Shown piece by piece: positions 1-6,730 of a stretch of DNA of 13,847 nt; position 1 is the first letter of the stretch, and each line of letters begins with the position of its first letter. A model generated the notes under the pieces. That model saw only the letters and a program-made list of their open reading frames with translations, made no database searches and was not told the DNA's origin. Source of the DNA: Candidatus Bipolaricaulota bacterium (lineage in GTDB: Bacteria; Bipolaricaulota; Bipolaricaulia; RBG-16-55-9). A program made the translations under genes and the position numbers. The stretch lies in assembly GCA_015487455.1 (NCBI GenBank), contig WFPR01000184.1, positions 1 through 13,847 on the forward strand, in the 5' to 3' direction.

Positions 1-2308
1 GAAGCATGATCATCTTAAGGGCCATCCCGCCGCGCGGGGTGAGGATGCAGCGGCCCATCTCGCGGAAGACGACGAGGTCCTGGGGCCACGGCGGGGCCTC
101 CACGGTGATCCAGCCGGAGAAGGTAAATGTCCCGTTCGAGGTGATGAGAGTGATGTCACGAGGACCCGGCGAAGCTGTAGGCTCCACGCTTACGGTCACG
201 TCAATTTGGGTGTCGCTGACGACGGTGAAGTCGAGCACTTGAACACCGGGACCGAAATCGAGGCCGGTGACTTGGGTCAAACCAGTACCCATCAGGGTTA
301 CGGATGCCTGATCTCCCAAGGTGAGCGTAGTGGGCGTAACATTGCTAACAGATGGTGAGGTTGGGCCTTCACCGTCACCGGGTGGAGGTGGCAGCAGATT
401 CGGACTCGGAAAAGTCCTGCGGTCGGGGTTCCAAGTGACGGGAGCGCGAAAGCTTGGCAATTCAAAGGGCATATCCGCTGGGCGATTAGGGACGATTAGC
501 CAGCCTCCTTGGGCTTTGACAAACATCCCCTGCCAGGCGTTCAGGGTAACTTGATCTGCAGAAATGAAGGTCTTCTCCCAAGGGGAGTATTTCTTCGCAT
601 CAGGATCCCAGGCTGTGCGGTAAACTTCACCTGTGAATACGTTGACGTCGTACCACACAAAGGTGTTCGTTTGCTGGAACAGATAAAGCCTGATCAATCC
701 CCCGGCTATTGCTTGTCCTATGGGAATCGGGCTTTCACTTTCTGAAGCTTGAAAGAGAAAGTCGGCAAGTCGAACAGCATAATCATAGGGTTGCCCAACC
801 ATGTTCCAGCCGTTGTAAAGGCGGATCTTGTACTCAGGATCGTTTACTAAGATCCCTTGTACTTGTAAGTAACTGCTGCTCTCTACATAGACAAAATAAC
901 CTTTCCCCCGTTGAAGGTCGTTTGCTTTCTGATATTTACCTTGCATGGGGTCCCAGTGCCAAACCGGGTTACATGGGACAAGGTCATCGCAGAGGTCTTG
1001 CACGTTGATGGAGACGAATGGAACGGAGAAGAGATTCCATCCCGGCTCAAATCCTTGAGAGCGTACTACTTCTGAACCGAGGGGCGGCCCTTCGGGGATC
1101 ATTTGCATAATCGCCGGTGTAACTTCAATAACGTCATTCCAATCGAATCCTTGTTCCATAAAAATTTGCGCACTAGGTATCCAACGACGTTGGCCATCCT
1201 GAATTACATAAACCTTGGTGTCCTCTCTCTGCCGAATTAGCAGTCCATTTGAGCACGCGTTGCCTTCTTCAGGAGGACATGAAGGCTTTATACTGTCATC
1301 TGCTAAATTGGGGAGTAAGATAAAGTTAGGCCCTTCGGGGATGTTTTGGATGGTTTCCTCAGGGAACTCAATAATTCTGTGGCTTCCCCATCCGGGAATG
1401 CATTCATTAGGATCCTTAGGGTTGCTGCACATCTTTTCCATTACAGTAGGATTCATAACCCAGTAGCGCTTTCCGTTCTGCAACCAGTAAACCTCGAGTC
1501 TATTAGAAGACTTTATTAAAATGCCTTGTTGACCGTTGACCCACAAGTTTACATTCTTGGCACGAGTATATGGATCAGGAAATGGACCTAACCAACCATA
1601 TGGATCGACTGAAATATTATCAGAGTTTTGTACTTCAAAGTGCAGGTGCGGACCAAAGCTGTATCCTGTGTTTCCTACTTTACCTATTAATTCTCCTTTG
1701 AAAACACGTATTGGATTGTGTATGCTTGCATTATGAAATCTTTCGGGAATCGAGTCCTCTAGGAGATGAAGATATGCTGTTAAATATCCATTCGGATGCC
1801 TTATTTTCACATAATTTCCCCAGCGCCCACCACACTCCCTATCCCCCTCTTTGCAATTTATGCTTACTGCAATGACTTCTCCATCCGCAGCAGCATAAAT
1901 CTCTGTGCCTTTCTTAAATCTAAAGTCAATGCCAGGATGTCCTTCATAACAAAGTTTCTTACTTGTACTCTTTTGAGTACCTGTATAAGATCCATTTACA
2001 ATGAACTTCTCACCATCTCCCTCTTTACAATCATCATCCCTTCCTTTACTTCCTTTCTCGCCTGTATAAGCAATTACTATCCCATCTGCAGAATACCTAC
2101 CAGTAGTCATAGAATGATCAAATACTGAACTAATAGGTGCAGTATAAGGAGTGTATCCCTTTACAGGGAACTCTAAGAATGGCTTAACACCTTGTTGAGC
2201 TGGCACTTTCATGTGCATATAAACTATCAGAGCAAGGAGGAGGACGCTAACAATAAAAACCTTTTTAACCATAAAAGAGGTAATGCCTTCTTTACTCAAT
2301 GGAATCAT
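1..2308 (-). CDS. Secreted/membrane-anchored M23 (LytM-type) metallopeptidase with Trp-rich repeats and IPT/TIG-like domain; 3' end cut by window edge
   Basis: An uninterrupted frame of 769 codons runs to the window edge, so the C-terminus is missing. Residues 13-33 form a basic-then-hydrophobic export signal or anchor. Residues about 75-235 are an M23 peptidase domain with the zinc ligands in GHPGIDF (H124, D128) and HLHFE (H223, with H221 the usual catalytic His), plus H181 in AYLHL. It probably cleaves peptidoglycan cross-bridges outside the membrane. Two Trp-rich repeats follow (about 252-327 and 346-408, each ending IPEGP), then a region with two GWN-type motifs (GWNLFSVPF about 424, GWNMVGQP about 500), a Pro-rich linker near 640 and an IPT/TIG-like beta domain (about 652-738). 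The ATG at 2308 is chosen because GGAGG lies 7 bases upstream; ATG at 2272 is an alternative. The first 800 bases are AT-rich, and the 3' part is GC-rich like the rest of the window. It is divergent from the SARP-like regulator. The family call is firm; the substrate is inferred. Confidence 0.9.
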   Translation of the reverse strand, partial: MIPLSKEGITSFMVKKVFIVSVLLLALIVYMHMKVPAQQGVKPFLEFPVKGYTPYTAPISSVFDHSMTTGRYSADGIVIAYTGEKGSKGRDDDCKEGDGEKFIVNGSYTGTQKSTSKKLCYEGHPGIDFRFKKGTEIYAAADGEVIAVSINCKEGDRECGGRWGNYVKIRHPNGYLTAYLHLLEDSIPERFHNASIHNPIRVFKGELIGKVGNTGYSFGPHLHFEVQNSDNISVDPYGWLGPFPDPYTRAKNVNLWVNGQQGILIKSSNRLEVYWLQNGKRYWVMNPTVMEKMCSNPKDPNECIPGWGSHRIIEFPEETIQNIPEGPNFILLPNLADDSIKPSCPPEEGNACSNGLLIRQREDTKVYVIQDGQRRWIPSAQIFMEQGFDWNDVIEVTPAIMQMIPEGPPLGSEVVRSQGFEPGWNLFSVPFVSINVQDLCDDLVPCNPVWHWDPMQGKYQKANDLQRGKGYFVYVESSSYLQVQGILVNDPEYKIRLYNGWNMVGQPYDYAVRLADFLFQASESESPIPIGQAIAGGLIRLYLFQQTNTFVWYDVNVFTGEVYRTAWDPDAKKYSPWEKTFISADQVTLNAWQGMFVKAQGGWLIVPNRPADMPFELPSFRAPVTWNPDRRTFPSPNLLPPPPGDGEGPTSPSVSNVTPTTLTLGDQASVTLMGTGLTQVTGLDFGPGVQVLDFTVVSDTQIDVTVSVEPTASPGPRDITLITSNGTFTFSGWITVEAPPWPQDLVVFREMGRCILTPRGGMALKMIML
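1085..1555 (-). repeat. Two tandem Trp/Gly-rich repeats inside the M23 protein
   Basis: Residues about 252-327 and 346-408 are diverged copies of one unit. Both show an aromatic-x-x-[QN/QD]-G-[KQ]-R-[YR]-W core (VYWLQNGKRYWV and VYVIQDGQRRWI), a following acidic/aromatic stretch and a terminal IPEGP. Similar units occur in secreted bacterial proteins next to hydrolase domains. A wall-binding role is an inference. Confidence 0.6.
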
Positions 2309-2315
2309 TGAAATA

Positions 2316-2320
2316 CCTCC
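2316..2320 (-). promoter_or_regulatory. Ribosome binding site of the M23 gene
   Basis: GGAGG on the minus strand, 7 bases before ATG 2308. It decides the start over the internal ATG at 2272, which has no comparable site. Confidence 0.75.
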
Positions 2321-2321
2321 A

Positions 2322-2351
2322 TTAACATTGCTGGCCTTTATCTGCTATAAT
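2322..2351 (+). promoter_or_regulatory. Sigma70-like promoter for the SARP/BTAD regulator
   Basis: TTAACA (2322-2327, 5 of 6 to consensus), an 18-base spacer and TATAAT (2346-2351, perfect). The predicted transcription start near 2358 leaves a leader of about 66 bases before ATG 2424. The -35 box is itself a copy of the TTAACA repeat found further right, which would allow autoregulation. Confidence 0.65.
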
Positions 2352-2362
2352 CTTTTTCAACT

Positions 2363-2396
2363 CTTATTGGTGGACTCTTAACACAATATTAACATT
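2363..2396 (-). promoter_or_regulatory. Candidate SARP operator: TTAACA direct repeats at 11-bp spacing upstream of the M23 gene
   Basis: TTAACA occurs at 2378-2383 and 2389-2394, start to start 11 bp apart; on the minus strand both read TGTTAA. Nine bases beyond the second copy, minus-strand AATAAG (2363-2368) could be a weak -10 box for the M23 gene. Known SARP activators bind direct repeats of this period just upstream of a -10. A third copy lies at 2322-2327, and the eight bases TTAACATT are identical at 2322 and 2389. The spacing is seen directly; the binding is inferred. Confidence 0.4.
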
Positions 2397-2423
2397 CTAT
2401 TCTAAACATTTTTGTGGTAAATC

Positions 2424-4577
2424 ATGCTAATCCATGCATGTGGCAGGGCCGACGCCCCCTTATGGAAGGGTGAGAAGACACACTTCCGTGACTCTACTAC
2501 CTTTGCCCTCTTTTGCTACCTGCTCCTCCAACCCCATTACACCGCCACCCGTTCCCAGCTCATCACCGCCTTCTGGCCGGAGCACCCCGACGCCAAGGCC
2601 CGCGCCCTCCTCTCCGTCTACTTGAGCTACCTCAAGCATGGCCTCCAACGCCTCTCGGAGGCCCACTCCGGCTTGGACGTCGAGCTGGAGCGCGACCGCC
2701 CCCACGTCCGGCTCCGCTTCGCCCGGAAGCCCCGCATCGATCTCGAGGAGTTCTACCGCCTCGTCGAGCAAGCCGAACGCGAACCCTCGGAGTCCTACAA
2801 GCGCCGTCGCTTGTTGGAGCGAGCCTTCCGTTTGTACACCCACGGGCGTGACGAGCTGCTCCCCGGCCTCGAGCACGAGTGGGTCCTGGAGGAACGGCAA
2901 CGTCTTCGGGAGCGCTACGCCCATGCCCTCCGGCTCATGGCCGAGCACGCCCGCGCCGTGCGGGACCGCGACCTCGCTTTACAGAGCGCCCAAGCCTGGG
3001 TTCGCGCCACCCCCTACGACGAGGCCGCCCACCGGGAGCTGATGCTCGTCCACTGGGGCCGCGGGGAACTGCACCAAGCCCTTCAGGTCTTCGCGCGCTA
3101 TGAAGCGCTGTGCCGCACGGAGATCCACGTCGAGCCCTCCGCCGACCTAAAGAAGCTCTACGCGGAACTCAAGGAGCTGTACGAGCGCGGGACGGTCGGC
3201 GTCGAGGGGGAGAGAGAAGGGGAAGCGGGAGTGGGAGCAGGATCAGAACCGAAAGGGGGCCTCTACAAGCAAAAAGCCTTGTGCAAGCTCCTCCTGGCCC
3301 GCGCGGAGCAGTACGACTATGAAGATCGAGTGCAGGAGCAGGAAACCGCGCTGGAGCAGGCGCTACAACTGGCCGAAGCGCTCCACGCCCGCGTGGGCGA
3401 GCCCGCTCTGCTAGCCCGCGTCCTCGTCCGCTACGCGAACCTCCGCATCCATCTCGGGCGGTACGAGGAGGCCCGTCGGGCGGCGGAGCGGGCGCTTCGG
3501 CTTCACCGGGAGCGTGGGAACCGTCGAGGAGAGATCGAGGCCCTCATCGCGCTGGCGGAGTGCGACCAATATCGAGGCCGCTATCCCGAAGCCCTCCACA
3601 CCATCGAGGGGGCTTGCGCGCTTGCAGAGGCCCTGGGCGACAGGCGTTATCGGAGTCGGACGCTCTACGAGAGAGCTTGGGCGCTCTCCCGCTTGGGCAA
3701 AAATCAGGATGCGTTGCACGAATTCCAGCGCGCTTGGAGGGAGGGACAGGAGGTCCTCTCAGCCCTTGAGCGCCTGCACCTGCTATCGGGCTTGGGAGGT
3801 GCTCATACCAACGTTGGGAATTTCAATAAAGCGTTAAATTATTTCATGCAATCCTTAGAGATAGCCCGAGAGCTAGGCCTTCTCGGTGAGGCTATAGTCA
3901 TTCAATTGAATTTAGCATTTATCTATGATGAGATATGCGAATATTATCGAGCAAAGACGCTCTACGAGGAGGCCGCCGAGGTCTTCCGAAAGATTCAGCA
4001 TACCTTTGGGGAAGCGACGGCGCTTATCAACCTCAACACGACGCTCGGCAAGTTGGGCGAACACCGCGAGGCTCTGAGGGTGGCCGAGCGGGCGCTGGAG
4101 CTGTGTCGCCGCATCGGCGACGCCGAGGGAGAAGTCGGCCTGCTTCTCAACTGCGGCGTGGACCTTTGGCACTTGGGGAGGACTGATGAGGCCGAAGCCC
4201 GGCTGTGGGAGGCGCAGCGGCGCAGCCGTCGCCTGGGGTTCAGCACGGTGGAGGTCCGAGCGCTGGCGCATTTGGCGGATCTTTATCGGGAGCGCGGCGA
4301 CGTGGATCGGGCCTATCGTCTCTCCCGCCGGGCCGTGCGCCTGCTTGAGGGGGAAGGATTGGACATCCCCAGCGCGGAGGGGATCTGGTTCACCCACTTC
4401 CAGACGGCCCAGGCGGCGGGCCATCCCCGCGTGGCCAAGCGTGCCTTGCAGCACGCGTATGAGCGGGTCCGCCGGGAGCTGAAGTCGATTTCTGACCCCA
4501 CCCTACGCACAAAGATCATGCAAAATAAAAAGTTTTATCGGCAAATCGTGGAAGCTTGGAAAGCCCTTGGAGGTTGA
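2424..4577 (+). CDS. SARP/BTAD-family transcriptional regulator with TPR sensor domain
   Basis: This 717-residue protein is probably a cytoplasmic DNA-binding activator. Residues 1-105 fit an OmpR/SARP-type winged helix (LITAFWPEHPDAKARALL at about 46-63 is the characteristic [LF]WP...AR stretch). Residues about 106-252 form a BTAD domain (IDLEEF, then LLPGLEHEWVLEERQRLRE, then ATPYDEAAHRELM and VEPSADLKKLY). A charged Gly/Glu linker (about 255-278) leads to at least nine TPR-like helical hairpins (about 285-700), typical of large regulators that sense a ligand or protein. There is no NB-ARC ATPase between BTAD and TPR, unlike AfsR. The start at 2424 is kept because the winged helix begins almost at once; the ribosome site is weak (GTGG). 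Bases 3805-3960 are clearly more AT-rich than the rest of the gene. The divergent M23 gene is the likeliest target. The 3' end is convergent with korB, 14 bases apart. Confidence 0.88.
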   Translation: MLIHACGRADAPLWKGEKTHFRDSTTFALFCYLLLQPHYTATRSQLITAFWPEHPDAKARALLSVYLSYLKHGLQRLSEAHSGLDVELERDRPHVRLRFARKPRIDLEEFYRLVEQAEREPSESYKRRRLLERAFRLYTHGRDELLPGLEHEWVLEERQRLRERYAHALRLMAEHARAVRDRDLALQSAQAWVRATPYDEAAHRELMLVHWGRGELHQALQVFARYEALCRTEIHVEPSADLKKLYAELKELYERGTVGVEGEREGEAGVGAGSEPKGGLYKQKALCKLLLARAEQYDYEDRVQEQETALEQALQLAEALHARVGEPALLARVLVRYANLRIHLGRYEEARRAAERALRLHRERGNRRGEIEALIALAECDQYRGRYPEALHTIEGACALAEALGDRRYRSRTLYERAWALSRLGKNQDALHEFQRAWREGQEVLSALERLHLLSGLGGAHTNVGNFNKALNYFMQSLEIARELGLLGEAIVIQLNLAFIYDEICEYYRAKTLYEEAAEVFRKIQHTFGEATALINLNTTLGKLGEHREALRVAERALELCRRIGDAEGEVGLLLNCGVDLWHLGRTDEAEARLWEAQRRSRRLGFSTVEVRALAHLADLYRERGDVDRAYRLSRRAVRLLEGEGLDIPSAEGIWFTHFQTAQAAGHPRVAKRALQHAYERVRRELKSISDPTLRTKIMQNKKFYRQIVEAWKALGG

Positions 4578-4591
4578 AGTCATAAACCCGG

Positions 4592-6730
4592 CTAAACCAC
4601 CCGCAGCTCGTCGAGGAGGGCGCTCAGGTCCGCCAGGGGCTTCCCGTCCTCATCGCAGATGGGACGCGTCGCGGGGGCGGCTTGGGGATAGACGGGCAGG
4701 CGCTGAGCGATGCGTTCCTCGTACGTGCTCACGGTCTCGTTCTTGAGCAGCACCCCGATCGGGATGCGCTCGCCCCACTCCGCGGCCTTCTGCAGGAAGC
4801 GCACGATTTTCTCTTGGATTTCGGCCTCGTCCATCCCCGGCTCGATTACGGGGTCGTAGCCCTCGTCCTCGAGCTTGTAGACCCGCGCGTTGTACCACTC
4901 GCGGGTGTTGAGGTCGTTGTAGGTGGGACAGGGCTGCAGCACGTCGACGAAGGCCAGCCCCTTGTGCTCGATCGCCTGCCGAATGAGCTGCACGAGATGG
5001 GGGATGTCGAAGGCGTACCCCCGCGCGATAAACGTAAAGCCCGCGGCGAACGCCAGCATCAGGGGGTTGACCCCCTCGTTGATGTTCGGCTGCGGCAGGC
5101 CCTTGGTCTTGACGCCCAGCCTCAACGTGGGGGAGGCCTGCCCCTTGGTGAGGCCGTAGACGCCGTTGTCGTGGATGATGTACGTGAGGTCGACGTTGCG
5201 CCGCCCGGCGTTGACGAAGTGCCCGGCCCCGATCCCGAGGCCGTCGCCGTCGCCGCCGACGGCGATGATCGTGAGCTCCGGGTTGGCCAGCTTGGCCCCC
5301 GTGGCGAAGGGTAGGACCCGCCCGTGCAGCGTGTGCACCCCGTAGACCTTCACGTAGTGGGGCGTCTTCCCCGAGCAGCCGATCCCGGAGAAGAGCAGGA
5401 CCTTATGGGGCTCCAGGTCCATGCGGGCGAGCGTCATCTGGACGGCGTTCAGGATCCCGAAGTCGCCGCAGTTGTGCAGCGTCGCGCACTCGCTCACGTA
5501 GCACTCGACGCCCTCGACCTCGAGGTTCCAGACCTCCCCGTCGTACTCGAAGCGCCGGACGTCCGCGATGGGGACCATCAGGAACCGATGCCGTCTCCTC
5601 GCCCCCTGTCCGCGCTCGGGCTCGTGAGGCGGGGAAGCCCCATCGGCCCCGGCGGGCACGATCTCCTCGGCGAAGAGGGTCGAGGGGGGCTTGCCCGCGG
5701 GGAAGTCGAGGGGCGGGAGCCCCAGCACGGCCCGCAGCCGTCCGACGTCCCGCCGTCCCGTGACGAAGACCGTGTAGCTCGCCTTGTGCCTCCCCGAGGC
5801 CCGGCTCGTGTAAACGGCGGGCGCGATCCCCTGGCGCAGCAGCAGGAGCTTGACCTGCTCCGCGAGCACCCGAGAGATCGTCTTGTAGTGGGCCCGCGCC
5901 CGCCGGGGGTCGAGCCAGCCGTCGCCCCGCCAGAGCCCCTTGAGCAGCTCGCGCTGCTTCTCCAACGGCAGGAGCAGCATAAAGGGCGGGAGGCGCTTGG
6001 CCTGCGCGCCGCTCCCGAACCAGCCGCGGAACGCCCGCGCCAGCCGCGACGAGTGGATCAGCGCCGCCACCTGGTGGGCGCGAGGGCGCTCCTGGACCGC
6101 CACGTCGAGGCCGAAGAGCCCCTTCACGATCCGCCGCACGTCCTCGACGAGGTCGCGCTCCTCGTGGTGGAAGGCGAAGCCGACGAAGGCGTCCAGCCCG
6201 CCCTTGGCCCCCGAGCGGGTGTCGATCCAGCCCTCGGCCAGGTAGTACCCGGCCAGCCGCAGGAAGTCGCCGGTCACGGGCACCGCGTCGGGCAGGGGAG
6301 CGCTTCGGCGGTCCATCGGGAGCTTCTCGGGCAGCGGGAGCCGCTCGACGTCCCGGACGTCCGTCGGGATCGGGTACGCGAGGTAGTCCCCCTTGCGGAG
6401 CCGATCGGCGCGCACCCAGACGAGGTCGAAGCGCTCGTTGTGCCGCTTCGGGTGCTCGCGACGGGCGATCAGCACGGGGTGCTCCGGCGTCAGCACGACC
6501 TCGCCCAGCCCCTTGGCCCTCACCCGGTACATCCACCCCCGATGGCGGTGGTGGAACACCTCGGTGACGCGGTGGTAGCGCCCGTCGAGCCCCAGCACCT
6601 TGTCGCCCACCTTGAGCGCCTCGATGGGCTTGAGATCGGGGTTCGTGTGGATGAGCGTCCCCGGCAGGACGCAGCCCGGACACCAGTTGTTGTGGACGTC
6701 CGTCTTGTACTCGCGCACGTCACGCGCCAT
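4592..6730 (-). CDS. korB: 2-oxoacid (2-oxoglutarate):ferredoxin oxidoreductase beta subunit, interrupted by an intein
   Basis: This is the TPP- and [4Fe-4S]-binding subunit that decarboxylates a 2-oxoacid to acyl-CoA and reduces ferredoxin. The precursor is 712 residues. Removing residues 20-420 (the intein) leaves a 311-residue protein of normal family length, with the diagnostic WCPGCGDFGI restored across the splice junction. Expected cluster ligands are C17 and C421 (from CPGC), C452 (GIGCSGK) and C601 (QPCPTYN). The TPP/Mg motif GDGD is at 493-496, with DNGVYGLTKGQ at 521-531. Without splicing, C17 is 400 residues away from the other ligands, so the precursor is probably inactive. ATG 6730 overlaps the korA stop (6720) by 11 bases, implying translational coupling. 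2-oxoglutarate is the best guess from resemblance to KorB; 2-oxoacid ferredoxin enzymes of this two-subunit type can be broad in substrate. Confidence 0.93.
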   Translation of the reverse strand: MARDVREYKTDVHNNWCPGCVLPGTLIHTNPDLKPIEALKVGDKVLGLDGRYHRVTEVFHHRHRGWMYRVRAKGLGEVVLTPEHPVLIARREHPKRHNERFDLVWVRADRLRKGDYLAYPIPTDVRDVERLPLPEKLPMDRRSAPLPDAVPVTGDFLRLAGYYLAEGWIDTRSGAKGGLDAFVGFAFHHEERDLVEDVRRIVKGLFGLDVAVQERPRAHQVAALIHSSRLARAFRGWFGSGAQAKRLPPFMLLLPLEKQRELLKGLWRGDGWLDPRRARAHYKTISRVLAEQVKLLLLRQGIAPAVYTSRASGRHKASYTVFVTGRRDVGRLRAVLGLPPLDFPAGKPPSTLFAEEIVPAGADGASPPHEPERGQGARRRHRFLMVPIADVRRFEYDGEVWNLEVEGVECYVSECATLHNCGDFGILNAVQMTLARMDLEPHKVLLFSGIGCSGKTPHYVKVYGVHTLHGRVLPFATGAKLANPELTIIAVGGDGDGLGIGAGHFVNAGRRNVDLTYIIHDNGVYGLTKGQASPTLRLGVKTKGLPQPNINEGVNPLMLAFAAGFTFIARGYAFDIPHLVQLIRQAIEHKGLAFVDVLQPCPTYNDLNTREWYNARVYKLEDEGYDPVIEPGMDEAEIQEKIVRFLQKAAEWGERIPIGVLLKNETVSTYEERIAQRLPVYPQAAPATRPICDEDGKPLADLSALLDELRVV
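5471..6673 (-). other. Intein with LAGLIDADG homing endonuclease, inserted in the [4Fe-4S] CPGC motif of KorB
   Basis: This 401-residue protein intron (KorB precursor residues 20-420) is predicted to excise itself and ligate WCPG to CGDFG. It has all the splicing blocks: Cys1 at the start (CVLPGTLI), a block B T-x-x-H (TPEH, T81-H84), a C-terminal block VWNLEVEG (400-407), and the terminal LHN (N420) followed by Cys+1. The endonuclease has two LAGLIDADG helices, LAGYYLAEG (159-167) and LLKGLWRGDG (262-271), with acidic residues E166 and D270 retained, so it may still cut intein-less korB alleles. Base composition matches the host gene, suggesting long residence or a GC-rich donor. The block F His found in many inteins is E409 here, and C410 and C415 lie close to the splice junction, which is notable for redox control. 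The intein call and its boundaries are firm; activity is inferred. Confidence 0.95.

Noticed and set aside
1796..2128. 110-codon plus-strand frame opposite the M23 peptidase domain
   Set aside because: The minus strand has the HxxxD and HxH zinc motifs and a ribosome site; the plus frame has neither motif nor ribosome site.
5403..6683. 426-codon minus-strand frame offset within korB
   Set aside because: Out-of-frame shadow, Arg/Gly/Ala-rich with no domain; splitting korB there would destroy the intein and KorB motifs.
4592..6730. korB as a frameshifted or pseudogene because of the long insert
   Set aside because: The frame is continuous, and the insert has complete intein ends and splicing residues, so it is an intein and not decay.
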